Origin: Hymenobacter sp. BT188
GTDB taxonomy: Bacteria > Bacteroidota > Bacteroidia > Cytophagales > Hymenobacteraceae
Direction: 5' to 3'
Length of the DNA stretch: 64,000 bases
NCBI RefSeq assembly: GCF_014333585.1
Contig: NZ_JACSCW010000002.1
Location: 186,001-250,000 of the forward strand
Of this stretch, positions 17,307-25,946 are shown piece after piece. Below the pieces are notes generated by a model that ran no database searches, was not told the origin of the DNA, and saw nothing but the letters and a program-made list of their open reading frames with translations. Position numbers and translations under genes: made by a program. The stretch's first letter is position 1; every line of letters starts with the position of its first letter.

Positions 17307-20300
17307 CTACACTCCAACTTTCTCCTCACTGCCCAACTCACTCAGAATCCGCTTGGCGGCCTGCACGCTTTTCACCTCCTCGATGCTGACGATGAGCTGT
17401 TCCTTGCGCTCCTTCATGGAGGCGGTGCGGGTGTGGGTTTGCACGTAGCTGACGATGTTACCGAAGGTTTCGCCCTGGAAGTAGGCCTCGTTGTCGGTGG
17501 CCGAGATGTAGCCTTTCAGCAGATTCTTCTTCAGCGTCAGCTTCTCGAAGCCCACGTGGCAAGCCTGCCAGCGCAGGCGCACGATGTCGGCCAGCTGCTC
17601 TACTTCGGGCGGTAGGGGGCCAAAGCGGTCCACGATGCCAGCCACGATTTTGCGCAGCTCCTCGGGGCTTTTCACCCTATCCAGCTTGGAGTAGAGCTGC
17701 AAGCGCTCCGATACGCTGCTCACGTAGCTATCCGGAATCAGGATTTGCAGGTCCGTCTCTATGTTGCACTCCTTGGGGCCTTTGGTGCCGGCCGCTTCCT
17801 GGAGGCGGCCGGTGGTGTCGCCCAAAAACAGGTCGCGGAACTCGGTTTCCTTCAGCTCCGTCACCGCGTCGTCCAGAATCTGGTGGTAGGTCTCGAAGCC
17901 CAGATCATTGATAAAGCCGCTCTGTTCGCCCCCCAGCAGGTTGCCGGCCCCGCGAATGTCGAGGTCGCGCATGGCCACGTTGAAGCCCGCGCCCAGGTCC
18001 GAGAACTCTTCCAGCGTGCTCAGGCGCTTGCGGGCGTCGGAGGGTAGGGTAGCTACAGGCGGGGTGAGCAGGTAGCAGAACGCCTTCTTGTTGGAGCGCC
18101 CCACGCGGCCCCGCATCTGGTGCAGGTCGCTCAGGCCAAAGAGGTGGGCGCGGTTAATAATAATGGTGTTGGCATTGGGAATATCCAGGCCCGACTCGAT
18201 GAGGTTGGTGCTCACCAGCACGTCGTATTCGCCGTCGATAAACTTCATCATGCGCTTCTCCAGCAAGTCGCCCTCCATCTGCCCATGTATATAGGTGATG
18301 CGGGCGTCGGGCACGAGGCGCAGCACCATGGCCGCCATTTCCTCAATGTCCTTCACGCGGTTGTGCACCAAGAAAATTTGCCCCCCACGCTTGATTTCGC
18401 GGGCCACCGCGTCTCTGATCAGCAACTCATCGAACACGTGTAGCTCTGTTTGCACGGGCTGGCGGTTGGGCGGCGGCGTGGCAATCACGCTCAGGTCGCG
18501 GGCGCCCATCAGCGAAAAGTGCAGGGTGCGCGGAATGGGCGTCGCCGAGAGCGTGAGCGTATCCACGTTCACCTTCAGCTCCTTTAGCTTGTCCTTGGTT
18601 TTTACCCCAAACTTCTGCTCTTCGTCAATCACCAGAATACCCAGGTCCTTGAACTTGATGTCCTTATTCGTGAGCCGGTGCGTACCAATGAGAATGTCGG
18701 TTTTGCCCTCGGCCACGCGGGCTAGGGTTTCCTTTATCTGCTTGGTGGTCTTGAAGCGGTTTACGTACTCCACCGTCACGGGCAGGTTGGCGAGCCGCTC
18801 GCGGAAGGTTTTGTAGTGCTGCATGGCCAGAATGGTAGTCGGCACCAGCACGGCCGCCTGCTTGCCATCGGCCACGGCCTTAAACACCGCCCGAATGGCT
18901 ATTTCGGTCTTGCCAAAACCCACGTCGCCGCAAATGAGGCGGTCCATGGGGTGCGGCACTTCCATGTCGCGCTTCACGTCCTCGGTAGCCTTGGCCTGGT
19001 CGGGCGTGTCTTCATAGATAAAGCTCGATTCCAGCTCAGCCTGCATAAAGCTGTCCTTGGCAAAGGCGTGGCCGGGGGCCGTTTTGCGCTTGGCGTATAG
19101 CCGAATCAGCTCGGCGGCAATGTCCTTTACCTTCTTCTTTACCGACTTCTTCTTGTTTTCCCACTCCGGCGAGCCCAGCTTGCTCATGGTGGGCGGCGTG
19201 CCCTCGGCCCCGGAGTACTTGGCAATCTTGTGCAGGGCGTGAATACTCACAGTCAGCACGTCGTCGTCGCGGTACACCAGCCGGATGGCCTCCTGCAAGT
19301 GCCCATTTATCTCCACCTGGGTAAGGCCCGCAAAGCGCGCGATGCCGTAATCTTGATGGGTCACGTAGTCGCCGGGCGAAAGCGTGCGTAGCTCCTTGAG
19401 GGTAAGCGCCTTTTTCTTGGAAAACTTGCGCGCTTCCTGGGCCCGATAAAACCGCTCAAACAGCTGATGGTCGGTGTACACGGTCAGGTTGAGGATTTCA
19501 TCAATAAAGCCCTCGCGCAAGGCCAGCAGCATGTGCTGGAAGGTTACGTTGTTGTCAAGTTCGTCGAAAATAGTGCGCAGCCGGTCGGCCTGCCGCACCG
19601 AGTCGGCCGCAATAATGCAGGTAAAGCCCTTCTGCTGGTTTTCGCGGAGGTTTTTTACCAGGCGCTCAAAGTCTTTATTAAAGCTTGGCTGGGGCCGGGC
19701 CGAAAACTGAAAATCCTCAGCGTTCTTAAAGCTGAACCGCTTGCCAAACTCCACCACAGCGAAGTTCTCCAGTAGCTTCTTAAACGACTTCCCCGACTCA
19801 AACAGATCCTCCGGCCGGCTCACAATCTGCATACCGCCCGCCGATTGCAGCATCTCCTGAAATCCCTGATCGGCCTTCTCAAACGACTCCCCGACAATGT
19901 CAATGGTCTGGCGCACGTCCTTTATCCACAGCGCCGTATTGCGCGGCATAAAGTCCAGAAACGCCTCCCGGGTTTCCTGCAACAGCTTGGTTTGCACGTT
20001 CGGAATAATGCTCACCTGCGGCTTCTGCTCCACCGACAGCTGCGTCTCCGGGTTAAACGTCCGAATCGTCTCGACCTCATCCCCGAACAGCTCTATCCGG
20101 TACGGCAGCTCATTAGCGTAGCTGAAAATGTCCACGATACCGCCGCGCACGGCAAACTGGCCGGCCTCATACACAAAGTCAGTCCGCTCGAAGTCGTACT
20201 CCGACAGCATCTCGCTGATAAAGTTGACATCGAGCTTCTCGCCCACTTTCACCAGGAAAGTGTTGGCAACTAGGCTTTTCTTGTTGATAACTTTCTCAAA

Positions 20301-20780
20301 AAGCGCCTCCGGGTAGGTCACAATCAGCTCGCCACGCACTTCCGCTTTCGAGGCTTTGCCATTTGCGCCCACGGCCGCGCCACTGCGGCTGCTGCTGAGG
20401 CGGTTCAGCACCTCGGCCCGCATGAGCACATTGGCGTTTTCCGTCTCGTCGAACTGATACGGCCGCTTGTAGGAACTGGGGAAAATGAGTGGGTCCTCAT
20501 CCGGCAATAGGTGCTGTAAGTCGGCCAGGAAGTAGCTGGCCTCGTCCTTATCGTGGAGCACAAACAAGTGGTGCTGCTCAAGATACAGCGTATGCGCAGC
20601 CGCAGCCAGCACAGCGTCCTGGCTACCCACCAAGCCGCGCAGATGAATGCGCGTTGGCCCATCGGGCGCGGGCTCACCCGTAGCGCGCAACGACCGGGCG
20701 GTGGCCGGATTCAGGCGGGCCGCCACGGTCATGACAGTGGGATCGAGGCGGTATAACTGGAGGAAGTCGGTGACTTTCAA
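17307..20780 (-). CDS. mfd: Transcription-repair coupling factor Mfd
   Basis: 1157 residues, full length for the family. The N-terminal UvrB-like module is followed by the RNA-polymerase-interaction domain (SPGDYVTHQDYGIARFAGL). The RecG-like translocase has Walker A CGDVGFGKTEIAIRA near residue 618, motif II VIDEEQKFGV, SATPIPRTL, and the motif VI region QMRGRVGRSNKKAFCY. The C-terminal TRCF domain is present (YSKLDRVKSPEEL onward). Mfd removes stalled RNA polymerase at lesions and recruits UvrA. It stands alone; a -7 box TACCTTTG (20813-20806, minus strand) lies 26 bases before the ATG. Confidence 0.97.
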   Translation of the reverse strand: MKVTDFLQLYRLDPTVMTVAARLNPATARSLRATGEPAPDGPTRIHLRGLVGSQDAVLAAAAHTLYLEQHHLFVLHDKDEASYFLADLQHLLPDEDPLIFPSSYKRPYQFDETENANVLMRAEVLNRLSSSRSGAAVGANGKASKAEVRGELIVTYPEALFEKVINKKSLVANTFLVKVGEKLDVNFISEMLSEYDFERTDFVYEAGQFAVRGGIVDIFSYANELPYRIELFGDEVETIRTFNPETQLSVEQKPQVSIIPNVQTKLLQETREAFLDFMPRNTALWIKDVRQTIDIVGESFEKADQGFQEMLQSAGGMQIVSRPEDLFESGKSFKKLLENFAVVEFGKRFSFKNAEDFQFSARPQPSFNKDFERLVKNLRENQQKGFTCIIAADSVRQADRLRTIFDELDNNVTFQHMLLALREGFIDEILNLTVYTDHQLFERFYRAQEARKFSKKKALTLKELRTLSPGDYVTHQDYGIARFAGLTQVEINGHLQEAIRLVYRDDDVLTVSIHALHKIAKYSGAEGTPPTMSKLGSPEWENKKKSVKKKVKDIAAELIRLYAKRKTAPGHAFAKDSFMQAELESSFIYEDTPDQAKATEDVKRDMEVPHPMDRLICGDVGFGKTEIAIRAVFKAVADGKQAAVLVPTTILAMQHYKTFRERLANLPVTVEYVNRFKTTKQIKETLARVAEGKTDILIGTHRLTNKDIKFKDLGILVIDEEQKFGVKTKDKLKELKVNVDTLTLSATPIPRTLHFSLMGARDLSVIATPPPNRQPVQTELHVFDELLIRDAVAREIKRGGQIFLVHNRVKDIEEMAAMVLRLVPDARITYIHGQMEGDLLEKRMMKFIDGEYDVLVSTNLIESGLDIPNANTIIINRAHLFGLSDLHQMRGRVGRSNKKAFCYLLTPPVATLPSDARKRLSTLEEFSDLGAGFNVAMRDLDIRGAGNLLGGEQSGFINDLGFETYHQILDDAVTELKETEFRDLFLGDTTGRLQEAAGTKGPKECNIETDLQILIPDSYVSSVSERLQLYSKLDRVKSPEELRKIVAGIVDRFGPLPPEVEQLADIVRLRWQACHVGFEKLTLKKNLLKGYISATDNEAYFQGETFGNIVSYVQTHTRTASMKERKEQLIVSIEEVKSVQAAKRILSELGSEEKVGV

Positions 20781-20805
20781 AAGACAGAGAAGGCTAGGAG
20801 GGAGG

Positions 20806-20813
20806 CAAAGGTA
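20806..20813 (-). promoter_or_regulatory. -7 box (TACCTTTG) of mfd
   Basis: Exact match to the Bacteroidota TAnnTTTG element on the minus strand, giving a leader of about 20 bases before the mfd ATG. I see no clear -33 TTG at the expected spacing. Confidence 0.55.
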
Positions 20814-20957
20814 GAAGCCCGGCCGGATGGTTCTCCGGTCGGGCTACTACGTGTTAGGCAATACCACGCCGGCAGGCCGAAAGTTTCCGCCGAAGTTGAG
20901 TATGTCTATTGGGGGGCAAATAAGGCTGTTTTATAGCAGTTTCTTGAACACCCAGCC

Positions 20958-21058
20958 TGTAGAGACGCGACACTTCGCGTCTCGGCGCCAGAACGACCGG
21001 AGCTGCGCAGCCCTAACAACCTCAGCAACGAGGAGACGCGAAGTGTCGCGTCTCTACA
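20958..21058. repeat. Palindromic element with perfect terminal arms
   Basis: 25-bp arms, GTAGAGACGCGACACTTCGC... at 20959-20983 and its exact reverse complement at 21033-21057, separated by 49 bases. The sequence is unrelated to the other REP-like family in this window. Each arm itself contains a partial palindrome (GCGACACTTCGC / GCGAAGTGTCGC). It lies in intergenic DNA. Confidence 0.8.
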
Positions 21059-21127
21059 TGGACCGTGAAACCGCTATATGCTCAGCACTTGCACATGGAC
21101 GACGCTATAAACAACGACCTATAATCG

Positions 21128-21359
21128 ATGTCCCATTTGCTGGGTGAAATGCGGCAGGAGATACGGGAAGGCAATGACCGGGTAGTAGATACCATGAGCA
21201 AGTTCATCGGCACTCACCGAGCATCTGATCGACACCCGTGACACGGTTAAATCAATAGATAAACGCTTAGCCAATGTCGAGCAGAAAGTCACGGAGTTCG
21301 TTGACTTCGACAAGCGCCTGCGGGTGCTGGAAGACATTGTATTAAAAAAAGCCTCCTAA
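21128..21359 (+). pseudogene. Small coiled-coil protein gene broken by a single-base frameshift
   Basis: From the ATG at 21128 the frame reads MSHLLGEMRQEIREGNDRVV then DTMSKFIGT, and goes to a stop within 37 codons. A shift of one base near 21211-21222 opens a frame continuing TEHLIDTRDTVKSIDKRLAN then VEQKVTEFVDFDKRLRVLED, ending IVLKKAS and TAA at 21359. The total length is 77 codons plus one extra base. The heptad-like pattern of the joined product and its clean start and stop suggest a once-functional small helical protein. A sequencing error would also explain it. Confidence 0.6.
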
Positions 21360-21430
21360 AAAAGCCCCCCAGACTCAAGCTGCCGTCCGCGCCGGTATCT
21401 TCGCCTTCCTGTTTTGCTAAAATTTATAAA

Positions 21431-22171
21431 GTGCGCGGTTCTTCTCACCTGGCCATCGGCCTGATTACGGGCGTGGCCATTGCCGGCCTGGTGCCCGGTA
21501 TTCCCTTTTCACCCGCTGGTATTGCCCTGGCCGGCTTCTCCTCCCTAGCCCCCGACCTCGACCACCCCGAAAGCCGCCTGAGCAAACGGCTTGGTTTCTC
21601 TCACAATTACGTGCGCTGGGCCTTCGCCGCTGCTGGTGCTGGCTTAGCCGCTTACACCCACTTCCTGCTCCCCTTGGGCCCCGACCGGCGCATGGGCTTC
21701 ACGGCCGCTCTGGCATTTGGCTTACTGGGCTTGGCTATGCAAGGAGGCTCAGTGCGGAAACTGGCGCTGCTGTTTACTGGCGTGCTCACCGTATTGGCCG
21801 GCTTGTATTTTGAGTTTCTGTGGGTGAGCTTGCTCGGCATCTTCGTGGCCGTAGCGCCCTTTACCAGCCACCGCTCCTGGACGCATACCATTTGGGCCAC
21901 CATCCTCTGGACTTACATCGGCTACTTGGCTAATCAAGCCTTGGGCTGGCACGGCGTGGCTCACTTTGCCGGAGCCGGCTACCTCTCGCACCTTCTGGCC
22001 GACTCGCTTACCAAACAGGGGGTACGGTGGTTTTTGCCCTTCTCCGAAACGAGCCTAAAACTGCCGCTTATCTCTACTGGCTCAGCGACGGGCAATGTGT
22101 TGGAAGTCGCTATTTGCGCTGGCTACGGCTTGCTGGTTCTGGGGTTGGTGATTGGGCGTTTGCAGTTTTAG
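21431..22171 (+). CDS. YdjM-like membrane-bound metal-dependent hydrolase
   Basis: 246 residues from a GTG start at 21431 (reads MRGSSHLAIGLITGVAIAGL). The conserved polar motifs SSHLAIG, SLAPDLDHPESRLSKRLGFSH, SHRSWTHT and GYLSHLLADSLTKQGVRWFLP match the DUF457/YdjM family, in which His and Asp residues bind metal next to several membrane helices. At least five hydrophobic segments are visible. The substrate of the family is not known. No operon partner is seen. Confidence 0.87.
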   Translation: MRGSSHLAIGLITGVAIAGLVPGIPFSPAGIALAGFSSLAPDLDHPESRLSKRLGFSHNYVRWAFAAAGAGLAAYTHFLLPLGPDRRMGFTAALAFGLLGLAMQGGSVRKLALLFTGVLTVLAGLYFEFLWVSLLGIFVAVAPFTSHRSWTHTIWATILWTYIGYLANQALGWHGVAHFAGAGYLSHLLADSLTKQGVRWFLPFSETSLKLPLISTGSATGNVLEVAICAGYGLLVLGLVIGRLQF

Positions 22172-22700
22172 TAATTTATGAAGGCCCCTGTATAAAAGGC
22201 ACTATAAGTCCTCAGGGATAGCCGCAGAAGGTGCTACGTATATCGCGTATGGACTAAAAAAAGATCATTGCACAGAAAGATGTACTGATAGAAGTTTGTA
22301 TTCTAAAAATGATGCAGTTAGTTTCGCTTACTGAAAGAGGCTAAGCAGTAAATAATCTGGTGTAAAATACGTAGTATTAAATATATTTTTTTTAATATTA
22401 CATTTATATTAAATCAGTTAGTTATACTGCAATTCCTGCAGCGCTTAGCGGCTTTCAACAATCAGTTTTATAACCTACTCTTTTTTCGAGCTGTTTTACT
22501 AGCATCGCCCCCAGTAGTTATCCCGGGCGATTGGCTCACCCAGCGACGCGGTACTCAAGTATTGCTTTAACTATTCTAGGTAGTGCAAGCAGCGTGCTTT
22601 GTATCTTTGGCCGGGCCATTCTTTACCTCTTAATTACCCTGCCGAACTTACTTACCCGCTCCTATTTCACACCTCACTTGCGCACAAAAATTTATTTAGT
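22172..22700. other. AT-rich gap with promoter of the NYN gene
   Basis: 529 bases with no convincing open frame. The stretch 22330-22430 is almost entirely A/T. A -7 box lies at 22602-22609. Confidence 0.5.
22602..22609 (+). promoter_or_regulatory. -7 box (TATCTTTG) of the NYN-CSD gene
   Basis: Exact TAnnTTTG match. It lies inside the frame that would otherwise extend the NYN gene upstream, which supports the ATG at 22701 and a leader of ~85 bases. Confidence 0.55.
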
Positions 22701-23705
22701 ATGAACCAGATGAATAGCCCTCTGATTCGGATAGGCGTCTTTTACGACGGCAATTATTTCCTGAAAATCAGCGATTACTACTACTTCCAGCATGAGCGTA
22801 AAGCTCGTATCAGTCTAGAAGGTCTACACGAATATATCCGCCACCAAGTAGCCGAAGAAGAAGACGTAGACGTTCGCCTGAGCCAGGTGACCGACTCCCA
22901 CTTTTTCCGGGGTCGCCTGAGTGCTACCGAAGCCCGCGATAAAGATCGCCTCTTCCACGACCGCCTGCTCGACGATATTCTGATGCACCTAGGCGTGACT
23001 ACGCACTATATGCCGCTGAAAACCCGCGACGGTCGTTTGCAGGAAAAAGGCATTGATGTATGGTTGGCTCTGGAAGCACTGGAACTGGCCCTGCATAAAA
23101 GCTTCGATGTAATTGTGCTCATCGCCGGCGACAGCGACTACGCGCCACTAATCAAAAAGCTCAACACCATCGGCACCCGCGTGATGCTGCTAAACTGGGA
23201 TTTCAAATATGTGGACTTCAAAGGCGAGAACCGCGTAACGCGCGCTTCTCAGCAGCTATTGGAGCACGCCACGTACCCCATTTCCATGCACGATGTGATT
23301 GACGCCGGTCTCGCCAGCAACGACGAGCTGATCGAAAATCTGTTCGTGACTCAGCCTGAGCCTGCGCCATTCCCAACGGTAAAGCCTGCCCGCCCAACCG
23401 GCCCTACGGCCGCTGGTCCGGTAGGCACGGTGGGTATGAGCACCATCAAAAACCTCAAAAACGGGTTTGGCTTCGTGGTAATGCCCCCCAACAACCTCTT
23501 CTTCAGCTACGCGGACATGTCGGAAGGCGACTTCAACGACCTGCACGAGGGTGACTGGGTTGAGTTTACCGTTGGCCGCAACCACCGCGACGAGGACTGC
23601 GCCCGCAACGTGCGTAAAGTGCAGCCGCCACAAGAAGGCGACGAGTACGACGACGATACCGAAACCGAAGAGCACGAGTCGGCCAACAGCTCGGAGCACC
23701 TATAA
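22701..23705 (+). CDS. NYN-domain ribonuclease-like protein fused to a cold-shock domain
   Basis: 334 residues from the ATG at 22701 (MNQMNSPLIRIGVFYDGNYF); an earlier start at 22599 would sit upstream of the -7 box. The NYN/LabA-like (PIN-fold) domain covers about residues 8-190: the Asp of FYDGNYF, EKGIDVWLALEALELAL, and DVIVLIAGDSDYAPLIKKL carry the expected acidic metal ligands. After a Pro/Ala linker, residues ~245-310 form a cold-shock-type OB fold (GMSTIKNLKNGFGFVVMPPN, LFFSYADM). The acidic tail is disordered. It probably binds and cuts RNA. Confidence 0.88.
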   Translation: MNQMNSPLIRIGVFYDGNYFLKISDYYYFQHERKARISLEGLHEYIRHQVAEEEDVDVRLSQVTDSHFFRGRLSATEARDKDRLFHDRLLDDILMHLGVTTHYMPLKTRDGRLQEKGIDVWLALEALELALHKSFDVIVLIAGDSDYAPLIKKLNTIGTRVMLLNWDFKYVDFKGENRVTRASQQLLEHATYPISMHDVIDAGLASNDELIENLFVTQPEPAPFPTVKPARPTGPTAAGPVGTVGMSTIKNLKNGFGFVVMPPNNLFFSYADMSEGDFNDLHEGDWVEFTVGRNHRDEDCARNVRKVQPPQEGDEYDDDTETEEHESANSSEHL

Positions 23706-23755
23706 ACCAATTTATTCCGCTCTAATCCCACTCAGCGGTTCGGCGACCATCCACT

Positions 23756-23796
23756 TTCGGCCCTCAGTCTCTTGTTACAAGAGACTGAGGGCCGAA
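23756..23796 (+). terminator. Terminator-like hairpin after the NYN-CSD gene
   Basis: Perfect 18-bp stem (23756-23773 with 23779-23796), 5-base loop, followed by a short T-rich run. It is 50 bases after the stop. Confidence 0.75.
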
Positions 23797-23900
23797 TTTC
23801 TTTGATAAAAAAACCCGCCACGTAGCTATGGGGGCTTTTTTATTTATAAAGGTTGAAATTCAACCCGATTATTACTGCCGCTCGACCTGTAATACCTATA

Positions 23901-24003
23901 TGCCCGTCATGCAGAGCGGAGCGAAGCATCTCGCGTGCTGATGTATGATTACTAATCTTACTACCGCGAGCGAGATGCTTCGCTCCGCTCTGCATGACGG
24001 GCA
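23901..24003. repeat. REP-like long palindrome, copy 3 (best preserved)
   Basis: The arms TGCCCGTCATGCAGAGCGGA...CATCTCG (from 23901) and CGAGATGCTTCG...TGCATGACGGGCA (to 24003) pair over about 33 bases without mismatch. The centre is GATTACTAATCTTACTACCGCGAG. It shares the arm core GTCATGC..GAG..CATCTCGCG and the centre ACTAATCTTA with copy 1. Confidence 0.88.
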
Positions 24004-24061
24004 AGATGACTGTCGAGTTAGAGACTAATGAGTTCTAGAACAGTCGAGGCAGTAATTCCCA

Positions 24062-24529
24062 TTACTCTTCTTTCGGAAACAGCAGCTCGTGGAAGTCGCG
24101 CTTGTCGGCGGGGTAGCGGTTGAAGGTGCCGAGGCCGCGGGCCACTACTATTTCGCGGGTGGCACAATAGATATCGGCGCTGGCTACAATGAGGGTTTTG
24201 CCGGAGTGCTCTACATGGCCGCGGGCCAGCAAGTGGTCGTGCAGACGAACGGGAAGGAGGTAGTTAATCTTAAACTCAACCGTCGAGACCAGTTCGCTGG
24301 CGGTAAAGGCCAGGCTGAGTGCGGCTGCGCCCAGCGCCGCATCCATTAAGCCGGCCAGCACGCCGCCGTGGCAGGTGCCAGGCGAGGACAGATGATCTTC
24401 GCGCACCTTCATTGTGTATACCACTTCGCCGGGCTTGGTCAGGTTGAGCTCCATGCCATTGGTGCGGCCGTAGTTGTTGATCTGGTTGTACAGCGCTATT
24501 AGCGTGGCAACGTTCTGAGTAGGTTCCAT
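24062..24529 (-). CDS. PaaI-type hotdog thioesterase
   Basis: 155 residues from MEPTQNVATLIALYNQ; a start 48 bases upstream would add an atypical Arg-rich stretch. The hotdog signature SSPGTCHGGVLAGLMDAALGAAAL and the later TVEFKINYLLPVRLHDHLLARGHVEHSGKTL match the 4HBT/PaaI family, which hydrolyses acyl- or aryl-CoA thioesters. The physiological substrate is unknown. Confidence 0.85.
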   Translation of the reverse strand: MEPTQNVATLIALYNQINNYGRTNGMELNLTKPGEVVYTMKVREDHLSSPGTCHGGVLAGLMDAALGAAALSLAFTASELVSTVEFKINYLLPVRLHDHLLARGHVEHSGKTLIVASADIYCATREIVVARGLGTFNRYPADKRDFHELLFPKEE

Positions 24530-24646
24530 AGTAGCTGAAAAGATACGGGTCCTTCGGAAAAAGCCCCCCCATAACAATTGTCACCCTCCAGCAATTTCCG
24601 AAGACGTAGGTATTGTAAGCAAAGCATGTTGTGCGAGAGCAAATGC

Positions 24647-25090
24647 CTATGCAGCAAGCAACTTGCGCATCCGAAAATGTGGGATTACGCCAAACAGCGT
24701 ATGCGAAGGTGCCACGATTTTATAGCCTAGCTTCTGATAAAACGCCACAGCCGACTCGCGGGAGTCGAGAATGCATTCTGTAAAGCCTTGCGCGGCTGCG
24801 TATTCTTCCAGATAGTTCATCAGTTGTTGCCCAATGCCGCGGCCGTGCCAGTCGGGGTGCACGGCTACGGCCCGTACCTGCACTTGGCCCGGCCCGGACG
24901 GCTGCACGCGAGCCACCCCGATTATTGCACCATCATCTGTTACGGCCATGGCGTGATGGGTGGTGGGCGCCTCATCGTCGGCGGCGCGCTCCGAGCCGGG
25001 GGGCTGCTGCCAGGGCTGGCGCAGCACCTGGTAGCGCAAGGCATAGTAAGCGTCAAAGTCGGCGGCGGTGGTGGGCTGGCGAATAATCAT
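24647..25090 (-). CDS. GNAT-family N-acetyltransferase
   Basis: 147 residues with a compact GNAT fold. VQVRAVAVHPDWHGRGIGQQLMNYLEEYA contains the acetyl-CoA pyrophosphate loop (HGRGIG), followed by GFTECILDSRESAVAFYQKLGYKIV. The N-terminus MIIRQPTTAADFDAYYALRYQVLRQPW matches the ElaA-like/Acetyltransf_1 subgroup. The acceptor is unknown. It is co-oriented with the thioesterase, 117 bases apart. Confidence 0.87.
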   Translation of the reverse strand: MIIRQPTTAADFDAYYALRYQVLRQPWQQPPGSERAADDEAPTTHHAMAVTDDGAIIGVARVQPSGPGQVQVRAVAVHPDWHGRGIGQQLMNYLEEYAAAQGFTECILDSRESAVAFYQKLGYKIVAPSHTLFGVIPHFRMRKLLAA

Positions 25091-25269
25091 CGGTGGAAAT
25101 TGCGAAGGACGGCGTGCGGATGCGTTGGAAGCTTAAATTTACCCCCCAGCTATCGTTTGGAAGAAGAGGGCAGAGCAGCTTGGCAAGATAACGGAAACCC
25201 GCGCTTAGCTGGGGGCAAATTTGAGCGGCCGGCCTGAATCACAACCGTGCACGAACGTTGGCAAACGCC

Positions 25270-25277
25270 TACCTTTG
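25270..25277 (+). promoter_or_regulatory. -7 box (TACCTTTG) of yajQ
   Basis: Exact TAnnTTTG match, 64 bases before the yajQ ATG. No good -33 TTG at the usual spacing. Confidence 0.5.
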
Positions 25278-25340
25278 GCACCTGCGTCACCCAAACCGCT
25301 AGACTGACGTACTGATTACTCCACTCCTCAAACCCTACCA

Positions 25341-25832
25341 ATGCCTTCTTTCGATATTGTTAGCAAAGTAGATCCGCAGACGCTCGAAAATGCGGTGAAT
25401 ACGGCCAAAAAAGAACTTCAGACTCGCTACGACCTGCGCGACACCAAGGGCGGCATCGAGCTGGACAAAAAAGCCAATACCATTCAGCTCAGCTCTGAGA
25501 ACTCCATGCGCGTGAAGTCACTGGAGGATATTCTGCTGACGCGCATCGTGAAGCAGGGCCTCGACGGCACCTGCCTCGACTTCTCGGAAGAGGAGCAAGC
25601 CTCCGGGGCACTGGTGAAGAAAACGGTGAAAGTGCGGGCCGGCATCGATAAAGACACGAGCCGCAAAATTGGCAAGCTTATCAAAGACAGCAAGCTGAAA
25701 GTAGACGTGCAAACCCAGGATGAGCAGGTGCGCGTGGCCTCCAAGAAAATCGACGAGCTTCAGCAGGTGATGGCCATGTTGCGCGGCGCCGACCTGGGTA
25801 TTCCCTTGCAATTCGTGAATATGAAAAGCTAA
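25341..25832 (+). CDS. yajQ: YajQ-family nucleotide-binding protein
   Basis: 163 residues, full family length. The start MPSFDIVSKVDPQTLENAVN, the middle TRYDLRDTKGGIELDKK and the end QVMAMLRGADLGIPLQFVNM are near-diagnostic for YajQ (UPF0234). Members bind nucleotides, and some act as cyclic di-GMP-responsive regulators; which applies here cannot be told. It has its own promoter and terminator, so it is monocistronic. Confidence 0.95.
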   Translation: MPSFDIVSKVDPQTLENAVNTAKKELQTRYDLRDTKGGIELDKKANTIQLSSENSMRVKSLEDILLTRIVKQGLDGTCLDFSEEEQASGALVKKTVKVRAGIDKDTSRKIGKLIKDSKLKVDVQTQDEQVRVASKKIDELQQVMAMLRGADLGIPLQFVNMKS

Positions 25833-25846
25833 ACACAGCTTTCAAA

Positions 25847-25894
25847 AATGGTGCAGATGCTGCTGGCGTAACTGGCAGCGGCATCTGCACCATT
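25847..25894 (+). terminator. Terminator of yajQ
   Basis: Stem AATGGTGCAGATGC (25847-25860) / GCATCTGCACCATT (25881-25894), extended inward by partial pairing and followed by CTTTGTTTCTTT. It starts 15 bases after the stop. Confidence 0.75.
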
Positions 25895-25946
25895 CTTTGT
25901 TTCTTTGAATCCTCGCTCTCCGTTTACTCTGCAAACCTGCGTTTGA

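Larger units (their letters stand above)
20781..21430. other. 650-base gap between mfd and the YdjM-like gene
   Basis: It holds the mfd -7 box, a TTGGGGGGCAAA word (20909-20920), a 25-bp-arm palindrome (20958-21058), a frameshifted mini-gene (21128-21359), and an AAAGCCCCCCAG word directly after it (21361-21372). Confidence 0.7.
23706..24061. other. Gap holding a terminator and a REP-like palindrome
   Basis: It contains the terminator at 23756-23796, a half-paired AAAAAAACCCGCCACG...GGGGGCTTTTTT stretch near 23808-23840, and the REP-like palindrome at 23901-24003. No gene is seen. Confidence 0.6.
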
